Positions 1-9,993 are shown, counted from the stretch's first letter. The stretch is 64,000 nucleotides of DNA from Bosea sp. ANAM02 (GCF_011764485.1 NZ_AP022848.1:3190001-3254000), one strand, 5' to 3'. Notes: generated by a model not told the origin, from the sequence alone. Program-made: numbers and translations.

Positions 1-1212
1 GACGAGGACCTGATCGCCCGCGAGGACATGGTCGTCACCGTCAGCCATGGCGGCTACATCAAGCGCGTGCCGCTCTCGACCTATCGGGCGCAGCGCCGCG
101 GCGGCAAGGGCCGCTCCGGCATGGCGACCAAGGACGAGGATTTCGTCGCGCGGCTGTTTGTCGCCTCGACGCACACGCCGGTGCTGTTCTTCTCCTCGGA
201 AGGCCAAGTCTACAAGGAGAAGGTCTGGCGCCTGCCGCTTTCGGCGCCGAACGCGCGCGGCAAGGCGCTGGTCAACATGCTGCCGATCGAGGCCGGCGAG
301 CGCATCACCACGATCATGCCGCTGCCGGAGGACGAGGCGAGCTGGGAGACGCTCGACGTGATGTTCGCCACCGCCTCGGGCGGGGTGCGCCGCAACAAGC
401 TCTCCGACTTCGTCAACGTCAACCGCGCCGGCAAGATCGCGATGAAGCTCGACGAGGGCGACCATATCGTCGACGTGCAGATCTGTACCGAGAACGACGA
501 CGTGCTGCTGACCACGGCCGACGGCCAGTGCATCCGCTTCGCGGTGCCGGAAGTGCGCGTGTTCAAGGGCCGCGACTCGACCGGCGTGCGCGGCATCAAC
601 CTCGCCAAGGGCGACGAGGTGATCTCGCTCGCGATCCTGACGCATCTCGACGCCACGCCGGACGAGCGCGCCGCCTATCTGAAGCGCGCAGCGGCCGCCC
701 GTAGGGCGCTGACCGGCGAGGCCGAGGAAGGAGCCGAGGTCGCGGCGTCGGTGGAAGCCGATGCCGAGGAGAGCGCCGGCGATATCGAGCTGGGCCAGGA
801 GAAATACGCCGCCATGGGCGCGGCCGAGCAGTTCATCCTGACCATATCGGAGCGTGGCTACGGCAAGCGCACTTCGTCCTTCGAGTACCGGGTCACCGGG
901 CGCGGCGGCAAGGGCATCGTCGCCATGGTCGTCAACGACCGCAACGGCAAGCTCGTCGCCTCCTTCCCGGCCCTCGACAGCGACCAGCTCATGCTGGTCA
1001 CGGATGGCGGCCAGCTCATCCGCGTGCCGGTCGATGCCGGCCCGGATAACCGCATCCGCATCGCCGGGCGCTCGACGCAGGGCGTGACGGTCTTCAACAC
1101 CGCCAAGGATGAGAAGGTCGTCTCGGTCGAATGCATCAACGACGACGGCGAAGGCGGCGAGGACGGCGAAGCGGCCGACGAGGTGCCAGGCGCCGAGCCG
1201 ACGGAAGGCTGA
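1..1212 (+). CDS. gyrA: DNA gyrase subunit A, C-terminal part (5' end outside window)
   Basis: The frame is open from base 1, so only the last 403 codons are present. This is the DNA-wrapping C-terminal beta-pinwheel of GyrA, which in the A2B2 complex gives gyrase its negative supercoiling activity. The GyrA-box QRRGGKG lies at bases 91-111, and blade motifs of the GGY/RGGKG type recur (near 50 and 900). An acidic, alanine-rich segment at about bases 715-790 separates two groups of blades, as is common in alphaproteobacterial GyrA. The protein ends in an acidic Gly/Glu tail. The catalytic tyrosine domain lies upstream of the window. Identity is firm. Confidence 0.96.
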   Translation, partial: DEDLIAREDMVVTVSHGGYIKRVPLSTYRAQRRGGKGRSGMATKDEDFVARLFVASTHTPVLFFSSEGQVYKEKVWRLPLSAPNARGKALVNMLPIEAGERITTIMPLPEDEASWETLDVMFATASGGVRRNKLSDFVNVNRAGKIAMKLDEGDHIVDVQICTENDDVLLTTADGQCIRFAVPEVRVFKGRDSTGVRGINLAKGDEVISLAILTHLDATPDERAAYLKRAAAARRALTGEAEEGAEVAASVEADAEESAGDIELGQEKYAAMGAAEQFILTISERGYGKRTSSFEYRVTGRGGKGIVAMVVNDRNGKLVASFPALDSDQLMLVTDGGQLIRVPVDAGPDNRIRIAGRSTQGVTVFNTAKDEKVVSVECINDDGEGGEDGEAADEVPGAEPTEG

Positions 1213-1231
1213 TCTGGCAGCCTCTTGCGGT

Positions 1232-1260
1232 CATGACTTCAGGTGATGTCTGAAGTCATG
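1232..1260. repeat. 11-bp inverted repeat after gyrA
   Basis: Arms CATGACTTCAG and CTGAAGTCATG are separated by 7 bases, 20 bases after the gyrA stop. The hairpin could terminate or protect the gyrA transcript, but no T-tract follows, so a rho-independent terminator is not demonstrated. Confidence 0.5.
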
Positions 1261-1293
1261 GCCGGAAGGCTCATGTGAAGTGGCACGAACGTC

Positions 1294-1383
1294 ATTCTCG
1301 GGCAGCGCGAAGCGCAGACCCGAGAATCTCTTGCCGGAAGAAGGCGCCTCTCCGTCACGAGATGCTCGGGTCAAGCCCGAGCA
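1294..1383. repeat. Two short palindromic units in the gyrA-aat gap
   Basis: The first unit has 9-bp arms ATTCTCGGG/CCCGAGAAT (1294-1327). The second has 8-bp arms TGCTCGGG/CCCGAGCA with a 5-base loop (1363-1383). Both carry the core CTCGGG...CCCGAG beside a GTCAT or ATGAC end, and look like members of the dispersed GC-rich palindromes common in Hyphomicrobiales intergenic DNA. A related, longer unit lies at 4763-4811. Confidence 0.5.
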
Positions 1384-1449
1384 TGACGAGACCCGTCGAT
1401 CCCATAGCCTTCGTTTGACAGAAGCCGTGCCCCGCGCTCCCATCCGGTC

Positions 1450-2121
1450 ATGAAGGCTCGTTCCGTGCCCGTCCGCACCCCCGCGATCACGCCGGAGATC
1501 ATGCTGCGCGCCTATGCGGCCGGCATCTTCCCGATGGCGGAGAGCGCCGACGATCCCGGCCTGTTCTGGGTCGAGCCGGAATTGCGCGGCATCATCCCGC
1601 TCGACAGCTTCCATCTCTCGTCGCGGCTTGCCCGCACCGTACGCTCGGACCGGTTCGAGATCAGGATCGATACCGCCTTCGACGCCGTGATCGCGGCCTG
1701 CGCCGAGGCCAAGCCGGATCGGACCGAAACCTGGATCAACCGGCGCATCCGCGAGATCTTCGGCGAGCTCTTCGCGCTCGGCCATGTCCATACGGTCGAA
1801 TGCTGGCGCGAGGGCCGGCTCGTCGGCGGCCTCTACGGGCTTTCGCTCGGCGGCGCCTTTTTCGGCGAGAGCATGTTCCACCGCGAAACCGACGCCTCGA
1901 AGGTCGCGCTCGTCCATCTCGTCGCCCGTCTGCGGCGCGGCGGCTATCGGCTGCTGGACACCCAGTTCCAGACCGGCCATCTCGCCCAGTTCGGCACGAT
2001 CGAAATCCCCCGCGAAAGCTATCGCGGCCTGCTCGACGAGGCGCTCCGGCATCCGGGCGACTGGAGGACCGCATCGACGGCCAAGCCGATCTGTGGCCGC
2101 GAGGCGCTCACCTGGATCTGA
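1450..2121 (+). CDS. aat: Leucyl/phenylalanyl-tRNA--protein transferase
   Basis: This enzyme transfers Leu or Phe from aminoacyl-tRNA to N-terminal Arg or Lys of proteins, creating N-degrons read by ClpS/ClpAP in the cytoplasm. The 223-residue length is typical. Family landmarks are the N-terminal [10 protein letters not shown], the central [17 protein letters not shown] and the [15 protein letters not shown] segment of the GNAT-like transferase fold. The ATG at 1450 is the first good start after the repeat-rich spacer. The gene follows gyrA on the same strand and converges on the DUF2155 gene. Confidence 0.95.
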   Translation: MKARSVPVRTPAITPEIMLRAYAAGIFPMAESADDPGLFWVEPELRGIIPLDSFHLSSRLARTVRSDRFEIRIDTAFDAVIAACAEAKPDRTETWINRRIREIFGELFALGHVHTVECWREGRLVGGLYGLSLGGAFFGESMFHRETDASKVALVHLVARLRRGGYRLLDTQFQTGHLAQFGTIEIPRESYRGLLDEALRHPGDWRTASTAKPICGREALTWI

Positions 2122-2145
2122 GCGCCGGTCCGCAGGCCGGCCGGG

Positions 2146-2784
2146 TCAGTTGCCGCCCATATAGGGATCGCGGCCCGGAGCGGGATTGGTCGGGAAGAAG
2201 CGCTGGCTCGGCCGTTGCGGCTGCACCGGCACGCCGCGCGGCGGCTCGACATCGATGCGCCCGCCCGGCGACGGCTGCGCGGGCTGCTGCCCGGGCAGGG
2301 GCTGGCTAGCATCGCGCGGCGGCGTGCGCGGCCGACGCGGATCCTCGGCTGGCGGCGCTTCCGGCTCCTTGGGATCGACGACGAGTTCGGTCCCGCCTTT
2401 GCAATCGGTCAGCCAGGCGTCGTAGATCGCATGCTCGACGCCGTGCAGGCCGGGGCTCGCCGCATACATCCAGCCGGTGAAGATGCGCCGGTACTCGTTC
2501 TTGACCGTGACCTCGTCGACCTCGACGAAGGCGTCGGTCTGCGGCGCCTCGGTGGGCGGCCGCGTCCAGCAGACGCGCGGCGTCAACTGGAGGGCGCCGA
2601 ACTGCACGGTCTCGTCGATCGCCACCTCGAAGGAGATGATGCGCCCGGTGATCTTGTCGAGCCCGGCGAAGACGGCGGTCGGATTGCGGATGCGGTCCGC
2701 CTGTGCGGGCCCGGCGGCCGACAGCAGCGCCAGCGCGCTCGTGGCGAGGCCTGCCAGGATGGGAAAACGAAAGAACGACGGCAT
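2146..2784 (-). CDS. Secreted DUF2155 domain protein
   Basis: A 212-residue alphaproteobacterial protein of unknown role. I start it at the ATG at 2784, which gives a clean signal peptide (MPSFFRFPILAGLATSALAL..., cleavage near AQA-D); the frame stays open upstream to 2886 without a better start. The DUF2155 domain follows: GLDKITGRI, then CWTRPPTE, a VKNEYRRIFTGWMYA block and a second conserved Cys in LTDCKG. The C-terminal third is a Pro-rich, low-complexity tail. In Rhizobiales such genes often sit near aat or complex I accessory genes; here NDUFA12 is two genes upstream. Function is not known. Confidence 0.85.
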   Translation of the reverse strand: MPSFFRFPILAGLATSALALLSAAGPAQADRIRNPTAVFAGLDKITGRIISFEVAIDETVQFGALQLTPRVCWTRPPTEAPQTDAFVEVDEVTVKNEYRRIFTGWMYAASPGLHGVEHAIYDAWLTDCKGGTELVVDPKEPEAPPAEDPRRPRTPPRDASQPLPGQQPAQPSPGGRIDVEPPRGVPVQPQRPSQRFFPTNPAPGRDPYMGGN

Positions 2785-2882
2785 GCTGGCGCGAATCTCT
2801 CCGAGGTCGCGCGCGATACGCGACGACGCGCAGTAACACGGCAAAGGCAGCGGAAAAAGGGCGCCCGCCCCCTGAGAGGCGC

Positions 2883-4115
2883 TCACGCTCGCATCCGCTC
2901 CTCGATGTCGAGGATCGCGGCCTCGATGCCCCGTTCGGCCCGGATCGCCTCCCCCAGCGCTGCCGCGCGCCTTCGCCTGTCCGGCGCCTGCAGCGCGTGG
3001 GCCGCCGCGGCCACGATGTCGGGGGTGAGTTGACGTGGCAAGGCTCCCGGCCCCACTCCGAGCGCCCTGATCCGCTCGGCCCAGAAAGGCTGGTCGCCGA
3101 AGAACGGCCGGATTGCGGTGGGCACGCCAGCGCGCAGACTCGCACCCGTCGTTCCGGCACCGCCATGATGCAGCGTCGCGGCGACATGCGGGAACAGCCG
3201 GTCATGCGGCGCCGCATCGATCGCGAGCATGTCGTCTCCGGGCCCGGCGAACTCCAGCGCCCCGCCGCCGCTGGCGAGAATGCCGCGCAGGCCCGCCTGC
3301 CGGAGCCCGGCGACGATGGCGGCGGTCAACTCGCGTGGCCGGTCTCCGGGCATGCTCCCGAAGCCGACATAGACAGGAGGCGCTCCGCCCGCGAGGAAGC
3401 CAGCCAGCGCCGGCGACAGCGCGCTCCCGGGCTCGTCAAGGAACCAGTAGCCGCAGACATGGACGCGTTCGCGATCCCAGTCGGGCGGAACCGGCAGCAC
3501 ATGGCGGCTATAGGCATAGAGCACGCCGATCGAGGTGTCCGGCGGGCCGCCATTCCGCCCGAGCCTCTCCCGCCGCCATCGCGCCAGCAGACGCCCGAAC
3601 AGCATTCTCGGTGCCAGGCGCATCACGGCGTGGCTGGGCTTGTTCAGAAACCCGGGCAACCTGATCGGCAGGATGGGGCTGGCAAAGGCGGAGGTCGGCG
3701 TGAACCCCGGCAAGGGCGAGGCGAGCATCGTTTTCGCGCGGAGCCTGGCAGCGATGGCCGGGCTCGCCAGCGACTTGGGATGATGCAGGATCAGATCCGG
3801 CCGGAAACCCCGCAGGGCCTCCCATTCCGCATCCATCAGCCGGGTCATCGCCGGCTTGATCCTGCCGAGCAGGGCCAGGCCTGCCGAGAAACCGCGGCCT
3901 GCGGCGACCGCGGCCTTTCCCGCGTCGCTGTCGAGCAGGTCGAGCAGCGTGCCGGGCAGCGGCGCAAAGGGAACTTTCAGGCGTGAGGCCAGATCGGAGA
4001 ACTGTTCGGGTGCGGCCAATTGGACATCGTGACCGCGCGCAATCAGGCCGCGGGCCAGCGCGAGATAAGGCTGGACATCACCGCGCGTGCCGAATGTCTG
4101 GATGGCGATGCGCAT
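2883..4115 (-). CDS. UGT-like (GT1/GT28) glycosyltransferase
   Basis: A 410-residue GT-B fold enzyme resembling sterol/macrolide glucosyltransferases, which move a sugar from a nucleotide donor to a lipid or small molecule. The N-terminal acceptor domain opens with the hallmark FGTRGDVQPYLALARGL at about residues 8-24. The C-terminal donor domain has YVGFGSMPGDRP (about 250) and the donor-binding stretch VAATLHHGGAGTTGASLRAG ending in PFFGDQPFWA (about 325-355), including the HHGGAGT signature. GGAG lies 8 bases before the ATG at 4115. It stands alone, between the NDUFA12 and DUF2155 genes. Acceptor unknown. Confidence 0.88.
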   Translation of the reverse strand: MRIAIQTFGTRGDVQPYLALARGLIARGHDVQLAAPEQFSDLASRLKVPFAPLPGTLLDLLDSDAGKAAVAAGRGFSAGLALLGRIKPAMTRLMDAEWEALRGFRPDLILHHPKSLASPAIAARLRAKTMLASPLPGFTPTSAFASPILPIRLPGFLNKPSHAVMRLAPRMLFGRLLARWRRERLGRNGGPPDTSIGVLYAYSRHVLPVPPDWDRERVHVCGYWFLDEPGSALSPALAGFLAGGAPPVYVGFGSMPGDRPRELTAAIVAGLRQAGLRGILASGGGALEFAGPGDDMLAIDAAPHDRLFPHVAATLHHGGAGTTGASLRAGVPTAIRPFFGDQPFWAERIRALGVGPGALPRQLTPDIVAAAAHALQAPDRRRRAAALGEAIRAERGIEAAILDIEERMRA

Positions 4116-4136
4116 GGATGCGCTCCGCCGGGAGCC

Positions 4137-4547
4137 TCAGCGGCCCGGCGTCCAGGCCTGATAGTCGCCGGTCGCCGCCGGACGCTCGCCCTCGGCCAGC
4201 GTCGAGCCCTGCGGACGATAGGCCAGAGCGGTGCCGGTCCAGTTCTGCTGATGCGGCTGCTGCCACTCGCGCGGCTGATAGCTTTCCTCGGAAGGCGCGA
4301 CATCGACGGTGTGATGCAGCCAGCCGTTCCAGCCGGGCGGCACCTTGGAAGCCTCGGCCTCGCCCTTGTAGATCACCCAGCGGCGCTGGAAGCCGAGCGC
4401 CTTGTCCTTCACCCCACCCTTGGTGCGGTAATAGACATTGCCGAACTCGTCCTCACCCACCTTCTCGCCGAAGCGCCAGGTGTGGAAGCGGGTGCCGATC
4501 GTCTGGCCGTTCCACCAGGTGAAGATCTGCAGCAGCCAGTCCTTCAT
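4137..4547 (-). CDS. NDUFA12-family complex I accessory subunit
   Basis: A 136-residue homologue of the mitochondrial B17.2/NDUFA12 accessory subunit of NADH:ubiquinone oxidoreductase, found in alphaproteobacterial complex I. The start at 4547 (MKDWLLQIFTWWNGQTIGTR) is preceded by GAGG at short distance; an upstream in-frame ATG at 4577 is less likely. Characteristic segments are GTRFHTWRFG, EDEFGNVYY, RRWVIYKGEAEASKVPPGW and WLHHTVD. No other complex I gene is in the window, as is usual for this stand-alone locus. Confidence 0.9.
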   Translation of the reverse strand: MKDWLLQIFTWWNGQTIGTRFHTWRFGEKVGEDEFGNVYYRTKGGVKDKALGFQRRWVIYKGEAEASKVPPGWNGWLHHTVDVAPSEESYQPREWQQPHQQNWTGTALAYRPQGSTLAEGERPAATGDYQAWTPGR

Positions 4548-4762
4548 TGCCTCAAGTCCATGCGCTTGCAGCGCCATGCGGAGAGGACGGCGCGTCTTGG
4601 CCCGACTTATGGCGGCAGGACCCTGCCATGTCCAGCCCGGAAGGTGGCAGCGCGGTCGTCAGGTTGCGCGGGCACGGCTGCTCCCCCGGCAATGTCCACA
4701 ATCGCGATGGCAATAATGGTCAGAGGCTGTCGACAGTTTTCGCTGCAAGTCCGTGCAGAACC

Positions 4763-4811
4763 CCGCCGTCATTCCGGGGCAGGCCTTCGACCTGCCCCGG
4801 AATGACGGCGG
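4763..4811. repeat. Perfect 21-bp inverted repeat with 7-base loop
   Basis: The arms start CCGCCGTCATTCC and end GGAATGACGGCGG and are exactly complementary over 21 bp around CCTTCGA. It lies in the 1-kb gap between the NDUFA12 gene and nrdJ and belongs by look to the dispersed Hyphomicrobiales palindromes. Apart from this repeat and the nrdJ promoter candidate I see no gene or RNA in 4548-5548. Confidence 0.65.
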
Positions 4812-5242
4812 TGGAGGACGAGGCTGGTACGGCCAAATGTCCACAGAGCCCGGCCGTCACCATGTCGCCCAAATGGCTCCCGGCTCGATTCCCGACCGTG
4901 GTCGACCGCTGATTCTCGGCGGCGCTCCGCCAGAATTTCGCCGCGATTCGGCTCGGCCAGCGCCATGATTCCCCAGCGAAGCGTACCGACTTCAAGCACT
5001 TGCGGCGGTCCCCGCATCCGCCGTCTGCAAACGTGCGGACGTCATCCGGAATTCACACTCCATCAACCATGAATAGCGGGGATTTTAGGGACTGCGCTTC
5101 CTCCGGCACTGTGGCAATCTTGCCGAGGCGCCTCCGATTCCCCGGCGATTTCCGGGGCTTAGCCGGGGCCTTGCAACTTATCCCCATAACCCACATATCC
5201 CTACCAGATGTCGTGTCCACAGGGATCGCAGGGCACTATTCC

Positions 5243-5272
5243 TTGACGCCCGACCAGCATCTGCACTAGATT
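5243..5272 (+). promoter_or_regulatory. Candidate sigma70-type promoter of nrdJ
   Basis: TTGACG (5243-5248) and TAGATT (5267-5272) are 18 bases apart. Transcription from about 5279 would give a leader of about 270 nt before the nrdJ ATG. I found no NrdR-box pair or B12-box consensus in the leader. Confidence 0.4.
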
Positions 5273-5548
5273 TTGACCATCGCATGACGGCCGGCGGCAC
5301 CCCCTCTGGATGACTGCGTAACCCTAGTTTTCCAGTGTGTTCCGGGCCTGCCGCCGCATCCGCCGTCAACAGCGGAAGCGAACGGATTTGCGCGGGCATT
5401 TTGGGCGCGTCCGGGACCATCGGCGGGGCCACACCGCGGAGATCCCACAGGGCATCAAACCGAGTTGGGCTGACATCAGGAGCCGGTGATCAACCGGCCG
5501 CGCGTGGCTTCGCAGAGCGGGCCCGCGGCAGATCAAGGGACAAAGATC

Positions 5549-8500
5549 ATGCGCATCGAGCGCCGCTACACCACCGCCGGACAGTCGCCCTATGCCGCGA
5601 TCCCGTTCCGATCGGCCGTCAGCGAGATCAAGAACCCGGACGGCTCCGTCGTCTTCCGGCTCGAAGGCATCGAGGTTCCCGAGACCTGGTCGCAGGTCGC
5701 CAGCGACGTGCTCGCGCAGAAGTATTTCCGCAAGGCCGGCGTGCCGGCCCGCCTGAAGACGATCGAGGAGAACGACGTTCCCTCCTTCCTCTGGCGTTCG
5801 GTCGCCGACGAGGCCGCTCTCGCCGAACTGCCCGAGGGCGAGCGCTACGGCTCCGAGATCTCGTCGAAGCAGGTCTTCGACCGCCTCGCCGGCTGCTGGA
5901 CCTATTGGGGCTGGAAGGGCGGCTATTTCTCCTCCGAGGAGGATGCCGCGGCCTTCCATGACGAGTTGCGTTTCATGCTCGCGACCCAGCGCGTCGCGCC
6001 GAACTCGCCGCAATGGTTCAACACCGGCCTGCACTGGGCCTATGGCATCGACGGTCCCAGCCAGGGCCATTTCTACGTCGACTTCAAGACCGGCAAGCTG
6101 GTGAAGTCGAAGTCGAGCTACGAGCACCCGCAGCCGCATGCCTGCTTCATCCAGGGCGTGCAGGACGACCTCGTCAACGAGGGCGGCATCATGGACCTCT
6201 GGGTCCGTGAGGCCCGCCTGTTCAAATACGGCTCCGGCACCGGCTCGAACTTCTCGATGCTGCGCGGCGAAGGCGAGAAGCTCGCGGGCGGGGGCAAGTC
6301 CTCGGGCCTGATGTCCTTCCTCAAGATCGGCGACCGCGCCGCCGGCGCCATCAAGTCGGGCGGCACGACGCGACGCGCCGCCAAGATGGTCGTGGTCGAT
6401 GCCGACCACCCGGATATCGAGGCGTATATCGACTGGAAGGTGAAGGAGGAGCAGAAGGTCGCCGCCCTCGTCACCGGTTCCAAGACCGTCAAGAAGCACA
6501 TGAAGGCCGTGCTCAAGGCCTGCGTGAACTGCGAAGGCGACGCCGATTCCTGCTTCGATCCCGAGAAGAACCCGGCCCTGAAGCGCGAGATCAAGCTCGC
6601 CCGCAAGGCGCTGGTGCCGGACAACTACATCAAGCGCGTCATCCAGTTCGCCAGGCAGGGCTACAAGGATATCTCCTTCGACACCTATGACACCGACTGG
6701 GATTCCGACGCCTATCTCACCGTCTCCGGCCAGAACTCCAACAACTCGGTCTCGCTGACCAACGATTTCCTGCGCGCCGTCGAGAACGACAACGACTGGA
6801 ACCTCACCGGCCGCACCACCGGCAAGGTCGTCAAGACGCTGAAGGCCCGCGACCTCTGGGAGAAGATCGGCTACGCCGCCTGGGCTTCGGCCGATCCCGG
6901 CCTGCATTTCAACTCGACGATGAACGACTGGCACACCTGCCCGGCTTCCGGCCGGATCCGGGCGTCCAACCCGTGCTCCGAGTACATGTTCCTCGACGAT
7001 ACCGCCTGCAACCTGGCCTCGGCCAACCTGCTGCAGTTCTACGACACCGAAACCAAGTCCTTCGACGTCGCGGCCTATGAGCATCTCTGCCGGCTCTGGA
7101 CCGTCGTGCTCGAAATCTCGGTGACGATGGCGCAGTTCCCGAGTCGCGAGATCGCCGAGCTCTCCTACGAGTACCGCACGCTCGGCCTCGGCTACGCCAA
7201 TATCGGCGGCCTGCTGATGACCATGGGCCTCGGCTACGATTCCGACGAGGGCCGCGCTCTCGCCGGTGCGCTGACCGCGATCATGACCGGCGTGGCCTAT
7301 GCGACCTCGGCCGAGATGGCGGGCGAGCTCGGCCCCTTCCCCGGCTACAAGAAGAACGCCAGCCACATGCTGCGCGTCATCCGCAACCACCGCACCGCGG
7401 CCCATGGCCTCGCCGACGGCTACGAGGGCCTGAGCGTCACCCCGGTACCGCTCGACCACGCGACGCTGGCCCGCCTCGGCGGCTCGGCCGTCACCATGGC
7501 GGAGCGCTCGCGCATCGTCTGGGACGAGGCTCTCGAGCAGGGCAAGCGCTACGGCTACCGCAACGCCCAGGCGACCGTGATCGCGCCGACCGGCACGATC
7601 GGCCTCGTCATGGATTGCGACACCACCGGCATCGAGCCCGATTTCGCGCTGGTGAAGTTCAAGAAGCTCGCCGGCGGCGGCTACTTCAAGATCATCAACC
7701 GCGCCGTTCCGGATGCGCTCCGCGCGCTGGGCTATCGCGAGGCGGATATCGCCGAGATCGAGGCCTATGCCGTCGGCCACGGCTCGATGAAGCAGGCGCC
7801 GGGCATCAACCCGTCGACACTGCGGGCCAAGGGCTTCACCGACGAGAAGATCGAGGCGGTCGAGAAGGGGCTGAAGAGCGCCTTCGACATCAAGTTCGTC
7901 TTCAACAAGTGGACGCTGGGCGAGGATTTCCTCACCGGCACGCTCAAGGTCCCGGCCGAGAAGCTCAACGACATGTCGTTCGAGCTCCTGCCCTTCCTCG
8001 GCTTCAGCAAGGCCGAGATCGAGGCCGCCAATGTCCATGTCTGCGGCGCGATGACCCTGGAAGGCGCCCCCCACCTGAAGACCGAGCACTACAACGTCTT
8101 CGATTGCGCCAACCCCTGCGGCCGCATCGGCAAGCGCTATCTCTCGGTCGAGAGCCATATCCGCATGATGGCGGCAGCCCAGCCCTTCATCTCGGGCGCT
8201 ATCTCCAAGACCATCAACATGCCGAACGAGGCGACGGTCGAGGACTGCAAGAGCGCCTATATGCTCTCCTGGAAGCTGGCGCTGAAAGCGAACGCCCTCT
8301 ACCGCGACGGCTCCAAGCTCTCGCAGCCGCTGAACGCGGCCCTAATCTCGGATGATGACGACGAGGGGGACGACGCGGTCGAGACGCTGGTCGCGCAGCC
8401 GATGGCGGCGCGTGCCACCCAGATCTCGGAAAAGATCGTCGAGCGCATCGTCGAGCGCATCGAACGCAAGCGCGAGCGCGAGAAGATGCCGGATCGCCGC

Positions 8501-9271
8501 ACGGGCTATATCCAGAAGGCCACCGTCGGCGGCCACAAGGTCTATGTCCATACCGGCGAATATTCGGACGGGCGCCTCGGCGAGATCTTCATCGACATGC
8601 ACAAGGAGGGCGCGGCCTTCCGGGCGATGATGAACAATTTCGCCATCGCGGTCTCGCTCGGCCTGCAATACGGCGTGCCGCTGGAGGAGTATGTCGAGGC
8701 CTTCACCTTCACCCGCTTCGAGCCCTCGGGCTTCGTCGCCGGCAACCAGTCGATCAAGAATGCGACCTCGATCCTCGACTACGTCTTCCGCGAGCTGGCG
8801 ATCTCCTATCTCGGCCGCAACGACCTCGCCCATGTCGACCCGAGCGAGATCGGCCACGACGTGATGGGCAGCGGCGTCGGCCAGGACAAGGCGCCGGATG
8901 CGACCCCGGTCGCGACCACTCCGCTGGCCTCCACCGGCTTCCGCCGCGGCAAGCCGATCAACCTGCTGGCCATCCAGGGCGGCGGCGCGGCGAACGACGC
9001 GGTTGCCCGTTCGGCGACCTCGGCGATCGGCCTTGCCACCGCCGGCGCCACCGCGCTGAAGGAGGAGCCCGAGGCCTATGGCGAAGCGGAGATGGCCAAG
9101 CTCGGCTTCGCGGCGCCAGCCGCCCAGCCGAGCCAGTCGGAACGCCGGGCCGAGGCGATCATGAAGGGCTATGTCGGCGACTCATGCGGCGAATGCGGCA
9201 ACTTCACGCTGGTCCGCAACGGCACCTGCCTGAAGTGCAACACCTGCGGTTCGACAACCGGGTGCTCATGA
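5549..9271 (+). CDS. nrdJ: Vitamin B12-dependent (class II) ribonucleotide reductase
   Basis: It reduces ribonucleotides to deoxyribonucleotides using adenosylcobalamin to generate the thiyl radical, independent of oxygen. The 1240-residue length matches the long monomeric NrdJ of alphaproteobacteria. I start at the ATG at 5549 ([15 protein letters not shown]); the frame extends 21 codons further without conserved sequence. Active-site landmarks are [24 protein letters not shown] with the N-C-E catalytic triad (about residue 470), and [15 protein letters not shown] (about 680). The C-terminus ends in a redox/zinc motif CGECG...CLKCNTCG...C. Two insert regions are highly charged (about 940-970). 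A long reverse-strand open frame opposite it is a codon-bias shadow. Confidence 0.96.
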   Translation: MRIERRYTTAGQSPYAAIPFRSAVSEIKNPDGSVVFRLEGIEVPETWSQVASDVLAQKYFRKAGVPARLKTIEENDVPSFLWRSVADEAALAELPEGERYGSEISSKQVFDRLAGCWTYWGWKGGYFSSEEDAAAFHDELRFMLATQRVAPNSPQWFNTGLHWAYGIDGPSQGHFYVDFKTGKLVKSKSSYEHPQPHACFIQGVQDDLVNEGGIMDLWVREARLFKYGSGTGSNFSMLRGEGEKLAGGGKSSGLMSFLKIGDRAAGAIKSGGTTRRAAKMVVVDADHPDIEAYIDWKVKEEQKVAALVTGSKTVKKHMKAVLKACVNCEGDADSCFDPEKNPALKREIKLARKALVPDNYIKRVIQFARQGYKDISFDTYDTDWDSDAYLTVSGQNSNNSVSLTNDFLRAVENDNDWNLTGRTTGKVVKTLKARDLWEKIGYAAWASADPGLHFNSTMNDWHTCPASGRIRASNPCSEYMFLDDTACNLASANLLQFYDTETKSFDVAAYEHLCRLWTVVLEISVTMAQFPSREIAELSYEYRTLGLGYANIGGLLMTMGLGYDSDEGRALAGALTAIMTGVAYATSAEMAGELGPFPGYKKNASHMLRVIRNHRTAAHGLADGYEGLSVTPVPLDHATLARLGGSAVTMAERSRIVWDEALEQGKRYGYRNAQATVIAPTGTIGLVMDCDTTGIEPDFALVKFKKLAGGGYFKIINRAVPDALRALGYREADIAEIEAYAVGHGSMKQAPGINPSTLRAKGFTDEKIEAVEKGLKSAFDIKFVFNKWTLGEDFLTGTLKVPAEKLNDMSFELLPFLGFSKAEIEAANVHVCGAMTLEGAPHLKTEHYNVFDCANPCGRIGKRYLSVESHIRMMAAAQPFISGAISKTINMPNEATVEDCKSAYMLSWKLALKANALYRDGSKLSQPLNAALISDDDDEGDDAVETLVAQPMAARATQISEKIVERIVERIERKREREKMPDRRTGYIQKATVGGHKVYVHTGEYSDGRLGEIFIDMHKEGAAFRAMMNNFAIAVSLGLQYGVPLEEYVEAFTFTRFEPSGFVAGNQSIKNATSILDYVFRELAISYLGRNDLAHVDPSEIGHDVMGSGVGQDKAPDATPVATTPLASTGFRRGKPINLLAIQGGGAANDAVARSATSAIGLATAGATALKEEPEAYGEAEMAKLGFAAPAAQPSQSERRAEAIMKGYVGDSCGECGNFTLVRNGTCLKCNTCGSTTGCS

Positions 9272-9437
9272 TTATTCCGGGTTAACTGTAGGTGCGAAAC
9301 CCCGAATGGATTGTCATGAACCGCACGGAGATTCGACAAATAGTGTAGTGACAGGAATCACTTAGGCGATTTCCCGGACTGCGAAATCACCAGTTCGATC
9401 TGTCACGATTGCCAATGGATGGGGTGGCCAAGATTTT

Positions 9438-9475
9438 GATCTGGCGGCGAGGCAACTGTTCCTCGCCGCCAGATC
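9438..9475. repeat. 15-bp perfect inverted repeat, 8-base loop
   Basis: Arms GATCTGGCGGCGAGG and CCTCGCCGCCAGATC lie 166 bases after nrdJ. No T-tract follows on either strand, so it is not a typical intrinsic terminator. It marks the start of the non-core island; 9272-9819 otherwise holds only the tiny frame at 9532. Confidence 0.6.
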
Positions 9476-9531
9476 GCAGGCAGAACATAGAATGAACGCT
9501 CGATCGAGATCTCCTGCCCCAAGGAGGAACG

Positions 9532-9609
9532 ATGGCTGGGAAAACTCGGCATGTGCTTCGACCACCGCTTGTCCGTATCCGCCTCGGATCATGGTCACTA
9601 GGGCCATAG
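9532..9609 (+). CDS. Possible 25-residue micro-ORF
   Basis: ATG at 9532 follows an excellent ribosome site (AAGGAGG, 4 bases before it) and reads MAGKTRHVLRPPL... for 25 residues to TAG. The peptide is basic and unlike anything I recognise. It may be a real small protein, a leader, or the debris of a lost gene at the island edge. The ribosome site is the only support. Confidence 0.25.
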   Translation: MAGKTRHVLRPPLVRIRLGSWSLGP

Positions 9610-9819
9610 TTTGTCAGTGACCCCGCCTACCAAGGGGCACTGGGTTAAAGGCGACCGAACTCGCGGCCGCCGCCCCGCCAGAGGGGCGATGGGCAACCAA
9701 GTCTCCTCGATGACAGTCCGCCGCCTCGTCAGGTCACAGCCCGAGATGAGGCGGTAGTTGAGCGGTGTAGATCCGAACGAGTTTCAGCACCCCGAAACCT
9801 CCCCACACAGGAGATAACG

Positions 9820-9993
9820 ATGGCCACCAATCCCCCCTCTGGAGACGGACACCGCAATGGCGCCGTTCGGGATCGCTCGCAGGTCTTCAACCCCAAGACC
9901 GAGACGTGGACCAAGCGGGACAGCGACACAGGTCGCTTCATGGACGGCAAGAAGGACGGCACCCCCTTTAAGGGCGTGCGCAAGGAGCGCTGA
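9820..9993 (+). CDS. 57-residue basic conserved small protein upstream of the pAgo operon
   Basis: Not named. ATG at 9820 has AGGAG 6 bases upstream, and the stop lies 21 bases before the DREN gene start, so the two are probably co-transcribed. The protein is hydrophilic and rich in Lys, Arg and Asp, with the run QVFNPKTETWTKRDSDTGRF and a C-terminal PFKGVRKER. From memory, short proteins with this F-N-P-K-T...W.K.D..TGRF...K...PFKGVRKE pattern recur in many bacteria, often beside defence genes; I cannot verify this here. No membrane segment or cysteine is present. It could be a third component of the Argonaute system or an independent cargo gene. Confidence 0.7.
   Translation: MATNPPSGDGHRNGAVRDRSQVFNPKTETWTKRDSDTGRFMDGKKDGTPFKGVRKER

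Noticed and set aside
5178..5225. DnaA boxes / replication origin near TTATCCCCA and TGTCCACA
   Set aside because: Single-mismatch and partial matches only, no cluster, and no dnaA, hemE or parAB-type neighbours.
5280..5548. Cobalamin riboswitch ahead of nrdJ
   Set aside because: No B12-box consensus; CAGGAGCCGGT near 5477 is only a superficial likeness.
5366..8158. 930-residue reverse-strand open frame opposite nrdJ
   Set aside because: High-GC codon bias leaves the antisense frame open; its translation is Ala/Gly/Leu/Arg/Asp-rich with no family motif, while the forward strand codes for a clear NrdJ.
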